Positions 53,099 through 62,229 of a stretch of 62,418 bases of DNA are shown piece by piece; the first letter of the stretch is position 1, and each line of letters starts with the position of its first letter. The notes beneath the pieces were generated by a model, which ran no database searches, was not told where the DNA came from, and saw only the letters and a list, made by a program, of their open reading frames with translations. The stretch lies in the NCBI GenBank assembly GCA_937129395.1, contig CAKZNE010000032.1:1-62418 (forward strand), in the 5' to 3' direction. Origin of the DNA: an uncultured Cryomorphaceae bacterium. GTDB taxonomy: Bacteria > Bacteroidota > Bacteroidia > Flavobacteriales > Schleiferiaceae. A program made the translations under genes and the position numbers.

Positions 53099-55149
53099 AA
53101 ACCCTTTTGATTTAAATCCCAAATTGCTATTTCATTTTTGGAAGACCATTCCCTCCATTTAATTTGGAGGGAATTTGCTAATCGGCTATTTATAAAAACC
53201 ATTTTAGGTTTTCCTTCCCATTTTTCTGGTGGCCAAACCTTTTGGTTAATTATCCAATAATCCGCGGTTGGAGCCGATGATGCCTTTGGTGGAATTTCCC
53301 AAAAAAGGCCATGTTTTGTATTTAAAAAATCAGAAGCTTTCGATACCGTAGAACTTTTAAAATTACCTTCAATATCCAAACGATTTAATTCCAAAATATT
53401 TTGGGAAATGAGGTAAGGCTCTACCTTGTATTGAAATTCCTTTTCGTTTTCCCAGAAGTCCGAATTGGCCATTAAGCAGAATTTATTTCCCTCTTGGATT
53501 CCCAATACCCAGTTATTGGCAACTGAAAACAGGATCATTTTTTCACTTTTAGAAATGGTCCATTTTTCGAATAACTGAACCACTAAGAAAAGCGCCAAAA
53601 AACTCATTGACAATTGGATTCGCCATCGTTTACCATAAAAAAACCAGCATAAAATCAGCAATAAAAACAAATAGGCAAGCAGCAAATCGAGCTTGGAGAG
53701 ATGTAGAGAACTGATTTTACCACCGGGAATTTTTTCCAAATATCTTATCGAATAATTCATAATCTCTATTAGCCAGGCATAAATATTTAAGAGGTAGGAA
53801 ATAGCAATTCCCAAAACATCCAAAACCAAGACCGCCAAACCGGTGTACATGATTATTGTAATAAGAGGGATGACCAAAATATTACTAAATAAAAAATAAG
53901 TGGGAAACTGATGGAAATAGTAAATACTTAATAGGGAAGTTCCTACTTGAGCAGAAATGGACACTGAACAAATGGACCAAATCTTTTTGGGTAGCCAAAA
54001 CTTAGGTGTCCAAAGAGAGCTCAAATATTTTTGCATCCAAACAATAAAAAATACCGCCGAATAACTGAGTTGAAAACCTAAGTTGTAGACCAATTGTGGA
54101 TTGAGCAATAAAAGTAAAATCGCGGAGGCGCTCAGGGTATTGTAAATTGAAACTTCCCTACCAAAGAAACCACCAAAAGCAACAAAACTAAACATGCAAA
54201 CGGAGCGTAAAACCGATGGAGATAAACCAGTGAGGAAGGCATAAAACCAGAGGGCTGCTAGTAGAATAACGGTTCGAGTGGCCTCACCGTGGGGGATGGC
54301 AAGAAGGAAGGTTAATGCATAGGAGAGGAGGATGTAGAGCATTCCTACGTGTAGTCCGCTAACAGCTAAAATGTGAGCAACTCCGGTGTTGGAGTAGGAG
54401 TTTCGCAGGTCTTTTTCTAGATCATTTTTGTAACCAAGCAACAAAGCTTTGCTTATATCTTTTACTTCTTTAGAAACTGTCCATTGATCGATTTTTGCCA
54501 ATAATCCTTTTCTAACATTGAGACTAATAGATTTTAAACTTTTGGTTTTATTGGAATCTTGAAGGAACCATGTATCACTTTTCAGATAGGCTTGAACAAA
54601 AATTTCTTTGGCTTCTAAATGTTTCTTATAATTAAATTCTTCTGGGTTTTTGGGGCCTGAAACTTCATTTAATTGCCCATTCCAAATCAGTTTATCTCCA
54701 AAATTTGGAGGTGGCTTAAGACTGTCCTTTTCAAAATACAAAAGAACCTTCCCTTTTATATCCGAGCTTTCTCCATGAAGCATCGATAAGCAAATAGCCT
54801 CGGCCGAAAACACCTTTTCCTTTTCTTGAGGATCGTTTAGGATTTTAAAATGATGGTAGCTTGGAGAAAAAGTGTCCTTTAAAAAATGCCCTTTTTGATT
54901 TTTTATATCCTGGAACGACTGAACTAGAAACATGAAAAAAACCAAAACCATTTTCAACAAAAACCCAAATCCAAAAACTCCTATTCTCTTGTTTATTTTC
55001 GGGAAAAATTGAATTAAAAGCAAAACCAGAAAAGAAGTGCTAAATATTGCAATTATCCAATCTTGGGGAAGAGAAAGGATGGGATAGAGGATAATAGCTG
55101 CAACAAAGCAAATTAACACTCTTATGGATGGATATCTCTGCCAAATCAT
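53077..55149 (-). CDS. ComEC/Rec2-family DNA uptake protein
   Basis: 690 residues, polytopic inner-membrane protein. N-terminal helices and OB-like region (residues 1-220), the diagnostic competence motif NTGVAHILAVSGLHVGML around 250-268, many further helices to about 520, and a C-terminal domain. The last part appears shorter than in proteins with a full metallo-beta-lactamase domain, and I see no HxHxDH motif, so the nuclease-like domain is absent or replaced. Predicted to carry single-stranded DNA across the inner membrane. Confidence 0.9.
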   Translation of the reverse strand: MIWQRYPSIRVLICFVAAIILYPILSLPQDWIIAIFSTSFLVLLLIQFFPKINKRIGVFGFGFLLKMVLVFFMFLVQSFQDIKNQKGHFLKDTFSPSYHHFKILNDPQEKEKVFSAEAICLSMLHGESSDIKGKVLLYFEKDSLKPPPNFGDKLIWNGQLNEVSGPKNPEEFNYKKHLEAKEIFVQAYLKSDTWFLQDSNKTKSLKSISLNVRKGLLAKIDQWTVSKEVKDISKALLLGYKNDLEKDLRNSYSNTGVAHILAVSGLHVGMLYILLSYALTFLLAIPHGEATRTVILLAALWFYAFLTGLSPSVLRSVCMFSFVAFGGFFGREVSIYNTLSASAILLLLLNPQLVYNLGFQLSYSAVFFIVWMQKYLSSLWTPKFWLPKKIWSICSVSISAQVGTSLLSIYYFHQFPTYFLFSNILVIPLITIIMYTGLAVLVLDVLGIAISYLLNIYAWLIEIMNYSIRYLEKIPGGKISSLHLSKLDLLLAYLFLLLILCWFFYGKRWRIQLSMSFLALFLVVQLFEKWTISKSEKMILFSVANNWVLGIQEGNKFCLMANSDFWENEKEFQYKVEPYLISQNILELNRLDIEGNFKSSTVSKASDFLNTKHGLFWEIPPKASSAPTADYWIINQKVWPPEKWEGKPKMVFINSRLANSLQIKWREWSSKNEIAIWDLNQKGFYVNSSF

Positions 55150-55278
55150 TCCTTTTTATTTTGGAATTATCAGTACCTCTTCCTTTTTGTTTTGTAAAAA
55201 GTGGGTCTCAAATATTGGCAATAGAAAGTTGGCTCAATTATTTTAAAAAGAGCTTATCCATTATGTTTAGTGGGGTTT

Positions 55279-55851
55279 TTACTTGTAATGGCTGCTACCC
55301 AAAATATAATCCTGAACAGCTGGAGGGAGCATGAAGCTTACATTTTTATTGTTCTTAATTGCATTTCGGATATCCGTAGAAGCAATTTGCATAATTGGCG
55401 CTTCGGTGATGGTTACTTTGGGGTGGTTTTTCAAATCACCGCCATCACAGTTGATTCTTGGGTAAACATAAAGCTCATGGTTCTCCAAAATCCATTCGTA
55501 ATTATGCCAGCGATGGAAGCTTTGCAAGTTATCCGCTCCCATTATTAGGCTGAAGTTTTTGTTGGGCCATTTTTCCGCAGCATGTGCCAAAGTGGTGGCC
55601 GTATATGATGGTTGAGGAAGGCCAAACTCCATATCGCTCACCTTTAATTTATAATTATCATCAACAGCTAGTTGAACCATATAAAGTCTTTGGCGATCGT
55701 CTAAGAGTGTATTTTTCTTTTTATGAGGATTATGAGGAGTTACTACGAACCAAACTTCATCCAAATCGGTGTATTCTAACATATGCTGGGCAATAACACA
55801 ATGCCCAATATGAATGGGATTAAAAGTTCCGAAATACAATCCTATTTTCAT
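55279..55851 (-). CDS. nadD: Nicotinate-nucleotide adenylyltransferase
   Basis: NAD synthesis enzyme of 190 residues. GLYFGTFNPIHIGH is the nucleotidyl-transferase (H/T)xGH site; IMGADNLQSFHRWHNYE and PRINCDGGD follow; ISSTDIR-like motif reads IASTDIRNAI. The ATG at 55851 is chosen over a TTG one codon earlier. Lies 6 bp after gmk in the operon yicC-gmk-nadD. Confidence 0.95.
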   Translation of the reverse strand: MKIGLYFGTFNPIHIGHCVIAQHMLEYTDLDEVWFVVTPHNPHKKKNTLLDDRQRLYMVQLAVDDNYKLKVSDMEFGLPQPSYTATTLAHAAEKWPNKNFSLIMGADNLQSFHRWHNYEWILENHELYVYPRINCDGGDLKNHPKVTITEAPIMQIASTDIRNAIKNNKNVSFMLPPAVQDYILGSSHYK

Positions 55852-55857
55852 CAATTT

Positions 55858-56430
55858 TTATTTTCCTGTGAAAATTTCCACCAAGTTTTTAGCCTCTTTT
55901 TTCGCGATGCTTAACTCATTATTAATTAAAATACAATCAAATTCACGAGCATATTGAAACTCTCTATCGGCTTTAGCCAGCCTTTCTTTTATTTTTTCTT
56001 CGCTATCCGTTTTTCTAGAACGTAATCTATCTTCAAGATGTTCCATGCTCGGTGGTTTTACAAAAACTGACAAAGCTTTTTCTTTATAAATGGATTTAAG
56101 ATTTAATCCTCCAATCACATCCATATCAAAAATAACGTTCTTTCCTTCAGCCCAAATTCTTTCCACTTCAGATTTCAAGGTGCCATATAAGGCGCCTTTA
56201 TAAACCTCTTCCCACTCCAAAAACTCTTCGGCATCTACCTTTTTCCTAAACTCTTGTTCTTCCAAAAAATAATAATCCACCCCATTTTTTTCATTTCCAC
56301 GAGGTTTTCTACTAGTAGCTGAGATGCTGAATTCCAAATCCAAATTTTGCCCTAATAAATAACGCACCAAAGTAGTTTTACCAGATCCGCTGGGTGCCGA
56401 AAAAATTATGAGTTTTCCTGTGTTCTTCAA
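55858..56430 (-). CDS. gmk: Guanylate kinase
   Basis: Phosphorylates GMP to GDP; 190 residues. P-loop SAPSGSGKTTLV, GMP-binding SATSRKPRGNEKNGVDY and EFLEWEEVYKGALYGT, lid RLRSRKTDSEEKI. The apparent start is TTG with no nearby ATG. 9 bp after yicC. Confidence 0.95.
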   Translation of the reverse strand: MKNTGKLIIFSAPSGSGKTTLVRYLLGQNLDLEFSISATSRKPRGNEKNGVDYYFLEEQEFRKKVDAEEFLEWEEVYKGALYGTLKSEVERIWAEGKNVIFDMDVIGGLNLKSIYKEKALSVFVKPPSMEHLEDRLRSRKTDSEEKIKERLAKADREFQYAREFDCILINNELSIAKKEAKNLVEIFTGK

Positions 56431-56439
56431 ACCAAACTT

Positions 56440-57309
56440 TTAAAGAATATTTAATACTTGTTCTTTGATTTTCTCCAGCTCATCCTTCATTTCCACAACT
56501 AATTTCTGCATTCCCGCATGGTTAGCTTTTGAACCCATAGTATTTACTTCACGGCCAATTTCTTGACTGATAAATCCAAGTTTTTTACCTACCGCTCCGC
56601 CTTCTTCCAGCAATTCCTCGAAATAATCTAAATGGGATTTTAGCCTTACTTTTTCTTCAGTGATATCCAATTTCTCTAGGTAATAAATCAATTCTTGCTC
56701 ATACCTATTTTCATCCGGACGTTCATTTATTTCGGATAAACCTTTGCTCAATCTTTCCTTGATCCGGGCTACTCTTTCTTCTTCAAATTGGGTAGTGGCA
56801 TTCATTTTTTCGCGAATAATAGCCGTTCTCTGAAGGAAGTCATCTTTCAATTTCTCTCCTTCTATATGCCTAAAATTCATCAAATTAACCAAGCCCTGAT
56901 CGATCACTTTTTTAATCTCCAACCATTCGTTTTCGTCAATTTCCGTTTCTGCGGGCTTCATGGAATCTGGCATTTTCATTACAATGTCCAAAAGGTTTCC
57001 ACTAACCTCAGCCTCAGCACTTAGAGCTTTAAGTTGACCTAAATATTCTTTGATAAGATCCTTATTTATTACGGGTGCTTTTTCTACTCCTGTAATTTCT
57101 GAATACAAGCCAATTTCAATTTTTCCTCTTTCCAAAACTCGGGCTGCTGCTTGACGTATTTCAGCTTCCTTTTCTTTGTAAAAAGATGGAATTCTGATAT
57201 TGATATCCGTTTGCTTGCTATTAAGACTTTTTACTTCAAAGGATATTTTTTTGGAAGGCAATTGTAGAATTGCTTTACCATATCCCGTCATTGAAAAAAT
57301 TTTTCCCAT
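56440..57309 (-). CDS. YicC-family endoribonuclease-like protein
   Basis: 289 residues. N-terminal KIFSMTGYGKA, VKSLNSKQTDINIRIP and C-terminal SHLDYFEELLEEGGAVGKKLGFISQEIGREVNTMGSKA (in parts: GGAVGKKLGF, QEIGREVNT) are hallmarks of the YicC family, of which E. coli YicC has ribonuclease activity. First gene of the yicC-gmk-nadD run. Confidence 0.93.
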   Translation of the reverse strand: MGKIFSMTGYGKAILQLPSKKISFEVKSLNSKQTDINIRIPSFYKEKEAEIRQAAARVLERGKIEIGLYSEITGVEKAPVINKDLIKEYLGQLKALSAEAEVSGNLLDIVMKMPDSMKPAETEIDENEWLEIKKVIDQGLVNLMNFRHIEGEKLKDDFLQRTAIIREKMNATTQFEEERVARIKERLSKGLSEINERPDENRYEQELIYYLEKLDITEEKVRLKSHLDYFEELLEEGGAVGKKLGFISQEIGREVNTMGSKANHAGMQKLVVEMKDELEKIKEQVLNIL

Positions 57310-57316
57310 AAGACGA

Positions 57317-57324
57317 CAAAAGTA
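57317..57324 (-). promoter_or_regulatory. -7 element of yicC-gmk-nadD
   Basis: Minus strand TACTTTTG, exact consensus, 7 bp before the ATG; the mRNA would be nearly leaderless. Confidence 0.5.
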
Positions 57325-57394
57325 ATATCATTTTTGACTCTAAATCAAGTAAATTGAAAAAGCCTTTGGAAAACCTTAAATGTGGGGTATGACT

Positions 57395-58300
57395 TTATGA
57401 ATTTGTCTTTCTTTTATAAAATGAAACCAGGTAAACTCCAAGAAAAAGGATACTTGCAGAAATAATTAAAGTAAGGGTAAGCTCATCTTTCCCGAGGGCT
57501 ATGGCAGCGATTGCCGCCACCAATGGTTGGAGGTAAATATAAAAGCTCACCGTGGTGCTGGTAACCAGTTTTAATGCGTAAACATTTAGGAGATAGGCCA
57601 AGAATGTTGTGCAGACTACAACAAACATAACTTCCCAAACTATAAAGCTGGGCATACTTTGCCAGTTCACGCTTTGAAATTGACTAAAACCAAAAGGTAT
57701 AACCATTAAAAACCCGAAGAGGAAAACCCATTTTATTACTGTTATGGGTTTATAGCTTTTCATTAAGGGCTTTACTACCGTTAAATACATCGCGTAGGAT
57801 GCCGCGTTCAGTAGCACCAATATATTTCCAATTGACGAATCAGAATCGAAAACATCGAGTGTTTGTGCTCCTTTTGTTATAAGGAAAAGTGCTCCAATAA
57901 TTCCTAGGCCGATGCCAATAATTCTGCTCAATTTTAATTTTTCCTTTAAGAAAATTGCAGAAAGTGCTAAAACCATAATTGGGTTGATGGTCATCATTAT
58001 AGCAGCATTTATTGGAGTGGTAGAGTTTAAGCCCTTGAAAAATAGCATTTGATTTAATGCCACACCAAAAAAGCCAGATAAAATCAATCTGCCCAAATCT
58101 TTTCTTTTGATTTTCTCCCAAGGGTAGAACAAGGAGACAAGCCAAAACAAGACCGTTGCACCAATAGCCCTCACAAAAATAAACCCCAGCGGTTCAATAT
58201 ATCCGGGCATTACATCTTTTGCAATGGAATAGTTTAAGCCATAAATCATGGCCACCGCTAGCAAGGCGAGGTGAGCATATATTTTGCTTTGGTTTTTCAT
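57395..58300 (-). CDS. EamA/DMT-family transporter
   Basis: 301 residues, ten predicted membrane helices in two EamA repeats (MIYGLNYSIAKDVMPG early in repeat 1; NAASYAMYLTVVKPLMKS at the start of repeat 2). Exporter of unknown metabolite. The ATG at 58300 is preferred to an upstream start at 58336 because a consensus -7 box (58318-58325) lies between them. Confidence 0.9.
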   Translation of the reverse strand: MKNQSKIYAHLALLAVAMIYGLNYSIAKDVMPGYIEPLGFIFVRAIGATVLFWLVSLFYPWEKIKRKDLGRLILSGFFGVALNQMLFFKGLNSTTPINAAIMMTINPIMVLALSAIFLKEKLKLSRIIGIGLGIIGALFLITKGAQTLDVFDSDSSIGNILVLLNAASYAMYLTVVKPLMKSYKPITVIKWVFLFGFLMVIPFGFSQFQSVNWQSMPSFIVWEVMFVVVCTTFLAYLLNVYALKLVTSTTVSFYIYLQPLVAAIAAIALGKDELTLTLIISASILFLGVYLVSFYKRKTNS

Positions 58301-58317
58301 TTTACGAAAATCTTGGG

Positions 58318-58325
58318 CAAAGCTA
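58318..58325 (-). promoter_or_regulatory. -7 element of the EamA gene
   Basis: Minus strand TAGCTTTG, exact consensus, 17 bp before the ATG at 58300. Confidence 0.5.
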
Positions 58326-58379
58326 AGTAAAGCCAAGGGGGATTTGATAGTCCAGAATGGGAAGTTTCTTTGTTCCTTT

Positions 58380-59522
58380 CTACGAATCCTTAGCCGCCCA
58401 TTTCTCCCTTAGTTTGGTGGTTGGAACTTCAAAATATTTATAGAGGAGGATGGAAATAAGAATGGTGAAAATCCAGGCCAATGCAAAATAAACAAGAGAT
58501 GTAAATTGGGAATAGTTGAGTGGCCAAATCTTATACAGGGCTCTTAAAATTAATTCTTGTACCAAGGTTAAATTCACAAGATACATGGAGTAGGAAATCA
58601 AACTTATTCTGCTAATGTTTCGGAAAATTTTTCCAGAGCCCGTTTTTATTTCACTTAAAAAAGGAATAAACAAAAGTGTGGCTAAGGAGATTAGGGAAAA
58701 AGACCAAACACAGTAATAGACATTATAGGTAAAACCCAAATCCAAACGGAAATAAATCAAGGATTTGTGTAAAGCCATAAATAGGATACCCAAAACCAAG
58801 AAGGCCTTTTTATTCCTTACCCAAAAGTTTTTAAAATAATAAAAGAACCAAGCGCCCAGCAATCCAAACATAATACTATCCAACCTGGTAAATACTTGTT
58901 TTCTAAAAAGATTATCCCATTCCTTAAAACTTACATTTTCGATTTCTTCAAATCTCAAATACCTTATTAATAAAGAACCGAGAAGAAACAACAGAATTAA
59001 AAGCAAGCTGCTGGATTTTACGCTCAGTTTCATTTTTCGGAAAAGCATTAGCAAAATGGGAATCAAAATATAAAACCACTCCTCTACAGACAGACTCCAA
59101 GCTTCTGGAAAAAACAGTGGGTGGCTAGAAAACAGGTTTTGAGAGAAAAATAGATAAGGCCACGAATCTGAAAAACTCGTTTTATTTAAAATCAAGCCTT
59201 GAGCAATAAAGAGCAGTCCAAATACCAGAAAATAATTGGGTAGTGTTCTAAACCATCTTCGAATCCAAAAATTAAAAAGCAGAGATGGCGTGGCCTTTTT
59301 ATTTTCAAAATTTTTAATAAGAATCCCACCAATCAAAAAGCCACTTAAAACAAAAAATATCGAAACCCCATCCAATACAGGAATCGTTAGCCATTTTTTC
59401 GGCCAAACTTTGATAACAAATGGAATTGTATGTCCATAGACCACAAATAAAATTGCCAATGCCCTAAGTATATCTAAGCCATAAATTCTGTTTTTGGAAA
59501 TAGGTAAATGAAAGATCTTCAT
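58380..59522 (-). CDS. Acyltransferase-3 (OafA/YrhL-like) membrane protein
   Basis: 380 residues with about ten membrane helices. IYGLDILRALAILFVVYGHT contains the R-x10-H pattern of the family (catalytic His in YGHT), and FFVLSGFLIGG and WSLSVEEWFY follow. Transfers acyl groups to surface glycans or similar. ATG at 59522 used; a TTG at 59540 is possible. No glycan gene cluster is adjacent, so the substrate is unknown. Confidence 0.9.
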   Translation of the reverse strand: MKIFHLPISKNRIYGLDILRALAILFVVYGHTIPFVIKVWPKKWLTIPVLDGVSIFFVLSGFLIGGILIKNFENKKATPSLLFNFWIRRWFRTLPNYFLVFGLLFIAQGLILNKTSFSDSWPYLFFSQNLFSSHPLFFPEAWSLSVEEWFYILIPILLMLFRKMKLSVKSSSLLLILLFLLGSLLIRYLRFEEIENVSFKEWDNLFRKQVFTRLDSIMFGLLGAWFFYYFKNFWVRNKKAFLVLGILFMALHKSLIYFRLDLGFTYNVYYCVWSFSLISLATLLFIPFLSEIKTGSGKIFRNISRISLISYSMYLVNLTLVQELILRALYKIWPLNYSQFTSLVYFALAWIFTILISILLYKYFEVPTTKLREKWAAKDS

Positions 59523-59589
59523 ATTAAAAATCTGCCTCAAGTTTTAAGGGGCTGAATTTACTAATTAGCAGGAACTCCAATAAATCATT

Positions 59590-59616
59590 TTTGCACTAAT
59601 CTCTTTTATACCTTTG
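59590..59616 (+). promoter_or_regulatory. Promoter of the cystathionine synthase/lyase-like gene
   Basis: TTTG (59590-59593), 15 bp, TACCTTTG (59609-59616): both boxes at the usual spacing, 25 bp before the TTG start. Confidence 0.65.
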
Positions 59617-59641
59617 TCTGCCTAAAAAAAACAGGGGAAAA

Positions 59642-60808
59642 TTGCCAGATAAGTTTAAACACTTAAGATTCAATTCTTTAACCATTCACGGTGGCCAAAA
59701 ACCAGATCCTTCTACAGGAGCTGTAATGCCTCCAATTTACCAAAGCTCCACCTTTGCCCAAATGGCACCGGGGGAACATAAGGGTTATGAATATTCTAGA
59801 ACTAAAAACCCTACAAGGCATGCTTTAGAGGAAAGTATTGCTTCCTTGGAAGGAGGCAAATTCGGCTTAGCCTTAGGAAGCGGATTGGCCGCAATTGATT
59901 GCATTTTAAAAATCCTAAAGCCAGGTGATGAGGTCATTTCAACCAATGATTTATATGGTGGGTCTTATCGTTTATTTAAACAAATATTTGAGCCATTTGG
60001 AATTCAGTTCCACTTTGTAGGAATGGGCGATGCCTTGAGCATAGAAAGCCATGTTACTGAAAATACAAAGATGATTTGGGTTGAAACTCCAACCAATCCA
60101 ATGATGAATATCATTGACATTAAGGCCATGAGTTTAATTGCCAAAAAGCATTCGGCAATTTTGGTGGTAGATAACACTTTTGCAAGCCCTTATTTACAGC
60201 AAGCCCTAAGTTTAGGAGCGGATATAGTTATGCATAGTGCCACAAAATATTTGGGAGGCCATTCTGATGTGGTTTTAGGATTAATCGCTTTAAACGACCC
60301 AGAATTAGCCAAGAAATTATACTTTATTCAAAATGCGAGTGGTGCTATTTGCGGACCGATGGATAGCTTTTTAGTTTTAAGGGGAATAAAAACACTACAC
60401 CTTCGAATGCAAAGGCATTGTGAAAATGGGGCGGCTATTGCTCGTTTTTTAAACCAACATGAAAAGGTGGCTAAAGTCTATTGGCCTGGATTTGAAAATC
60501 ACCCAAACCATAAAGTTGCCAAGGAACAGATGAAAGATTTTGGAGGAATGCTTTCTTTTACGGTAAAAGGGAATTCTTTTGAGGATACGCTTAAAGTTAT
60601 TTCATCCTTAAAAGTTTTCACATTGGCAGAATCTCTGGGAGGAGTAGAATCGCTGGCTGGGCATCCGGCAAGTATGACACATGCTTCAATACCTAAAAAA
60701 GAACGAGAAAAAACAGGAGTTGTGGATTCCCTAATTCGCTTAAGTGTGGGAATAGAGGATATAGAAGACTTAAAAGAAGATTTAGATCAAGCTTTACAAA
60801 CAATATAA
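59642..60808 (+). CDS. Cystathionine gamma-synthase/gamma-lyase-type PLP enzyme
   Basis: 388 residues. FNSLTIHGGQKPDPSTGAV, YEYSRTKNPT, ETPTNP, PLP Lys in HSATKYLGGHSDVV and LAESLGGVESLAGHPASMTH define the Cys/Met-metabolism PLP family. gamma-Lyase versus gamma-synthase cannot be separated by eye. The start is TTG with GGGGAA just upstream; no in-frame ATG is available. Followed 2 bp later by a TrkA-like gene. Confidence 0.92.
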   Translation: MPDKFKHLRFNSLTIHGGQKPDPSTGAVMPPIYQSSTFAQMAPGEHKGYEYSRTKNPTRHALEESIASLEGGKFGLALGSGLAAIDCILKILKPGDEVISTNDLYGGSYRLFKQIFEPFGIQFHFVGMGDALSIESHVTENTKMIWVETPTNPMMNIIDIKAMSLIAKKHSAILVVDNTFASPYLQQALSLGADIVMHSATKYLGGHSDVVLGLIALNDPELAKKLYFIQNASGAICGPMDSFLVLRGIKTLHLRMQRHCENGAAIARFLNQHEKVAKVYWPGFENHPNHKVAKEQMKDFGGMLSFTVKGNSFEDTLKVISSLKVFTLAESLGGVESLAGHPASMTHASIPKKEREKTGVVDSLIRLSVGIEDIEDLKEDLDQALQTI

Positions 60809-60810
60809 AT

Positions 60811-61488
60811 ATGGGTAAGCATAAAATTGCAGTAATTGGCTTAGGCCGTTTTGGATCAGCTATCGCGAAAAAGCTTTCGGAAAAAAATGCGGAAGTTTTA
60901 GCGATCGATGTAGATGAAGAAAAAGTGATGGCCATTTCGGATCATGTTGCCTATGCTGTTGCTTTGGACTCCACCGAGGCCAAAAATTTAGTGGCGCAAA
61001 ATATTCAAGAAATGGATGCTGTTGTTGTGGCCATCGGAACAAATTATCAGGGTTTGTTACTTACAACCTTTGTGTTGCAAGAGCTAAATGTAAAACGAAT
61101 TATTGTTCGTGCCCAGGATCAAAATCAAAAAAGGATTCTTCAAAAAATGGGAATTTCGGAGGTCTTATCGCCCGAGGATGAAGTAAGTAACAACGTGGCC
61201 GAACAACTCGTAAACCCAAGTGTTTTGATGTGCATGCAGCTTCCCGATAATTATGAAATTGTAGAAGTAAAGGCTCCAAAAGCAATGTTCAATAGAACCA
61301 TGGCGGCCATTGATCTACGGGGAAAATATAAAATCAACTTGGTTACTTTATTACGACAGGGTGCAAAGGATAAGAAATACCATATTATTGGGGTTCCTGA
61401 GCCAGAAACTATAGTTGAAAAGAATGATATTATTGTATTGTTTGGCACTTCGCCGAACATAAATCGTTTTATTGAAATCAATAATTAA
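60811..61488 (+). CDS. TrkA/KtrA-type potassium uptake regulatory subunit
   Basis: 225 residues: an RCK-N Rossmann domain (AVIGLGRFGSAIAK, then AIDVDEEKV with the acidic residue) to about 140 and an RCK-C domain about 140-222. Gates a Ktr/Trk-type membrane channel with nucleotide. No TrkH/KtrB gene lies in the window; the partner must be elsewhere. Confidence 0.92.
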   Translation: MGKHKIAVIGLGRFGSAIAKKLSEKNAEVLAIDVDEEKVMAISDHVAYAVALDSTEAKNLVAQNIQEMDAVVVAIGTNYQGLLLTTFVLQELNVKRIIVRAQDQNQKRILQKMGISEVLSPEDEVSNNVAEQLVNPSVLMCMQLPDNYEIVEVKAPKAMFNRTMAAIDLRGKYKINLVTLLRQGAKDKKYHIIGVPEPETIVEKNDIIVLFGTSPNINRFIEINN

Positions 61489-61503
61489 TTTATTCTCCTT
61501 TAA

Positions 61504-62211
61504 ATGAAACAGTTCTTTATCACAGGCAGCAGTTCAGGTATAGGAAAGGCGATTGCTTTAGAGGCCTTAGAAGCTGGACATAAGGTAATTGGCATCAGCA
61601 GGAGAAATAATATTGAGCATGAAAATTATTCTCATTTGAATATTGATTTGACAGATATGGATTCCTATTTAAAAATTAATTTTGATAGAAATCGTTCCGC
61701 AGAATCCTTAATATTAATAAACAACGCAGGATGGCTTGGAGAGGTAAAGCCAGTTTCTGAATTAAATCCCGAAAAAATAAAAAGAGCCTATAACCTCAAC
61801 CTTTTGGCCCCTTCTATCCTTTGTAAAATGTTTATTGATCAAACCCAGAATAACAATCATCAGGAAAGGATAATTGTAAATATTTCTTCTGGTGCTGGTT
61901 CCTACCCCATTGCTAGTTGGAGTACCTATTGTGCTTCCAAAGCTGGACTAAGCCTTTTTACAGAAGTAATGCAAGTTGACCATCCCGAAGTTCACTGTTT
62001 TGCCATTTCACCAGGAATTGTGGATACCGAAATGCAAGGGGAAATACGGCGATTGGAGCAAAAGGATTTTCCCGATAAACAAAGGTTTGTAGATTATAAA
62101 AACAAAGGAGAACTAACCCAGCCTGAGAAAGTTGCAGAAAAAATTTTAAAAATAATTTATAATGTAAAATTAGCGCCAAGTACCCTTTTCTCATTAAGAG
62201 ATGTATCTTAG
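61504..62211 (+). CDS. Short-chain dehydrogenase/reductase
   Basis: 235 residues, classical SDR: ITGSSSGIGKAIA nucleotide loop, NNAG, catalytic Ser in NISSGAGS, YCASK (Tyr and Lys). SRR after the second strand favours NADP. Substrate unknown. Confidence 0.92.
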   Translation: MKQFFITGSSSGIGKAIALEALEAGHKVIGISRRNNIEHENYSHLNIDLTDMDSYLKINFDRNRSAESLILINNAGWLGEVKPVSELNPEKIKRAYNLNLLAPSILCKMFIDQTQNNNHQERIIVNISSGAGSYPIASWSTYCASKAGLSLFTEVMQVDHPEVHCFAISPGIVDTEMQGEIRRLEQKDFPDKQRFVDYKNKGELTQPEKVAEKILKIIYNVKLAPSTLFSLRDVS

Positions 62212-62229
62212 CCTCAATAAATTAACCCT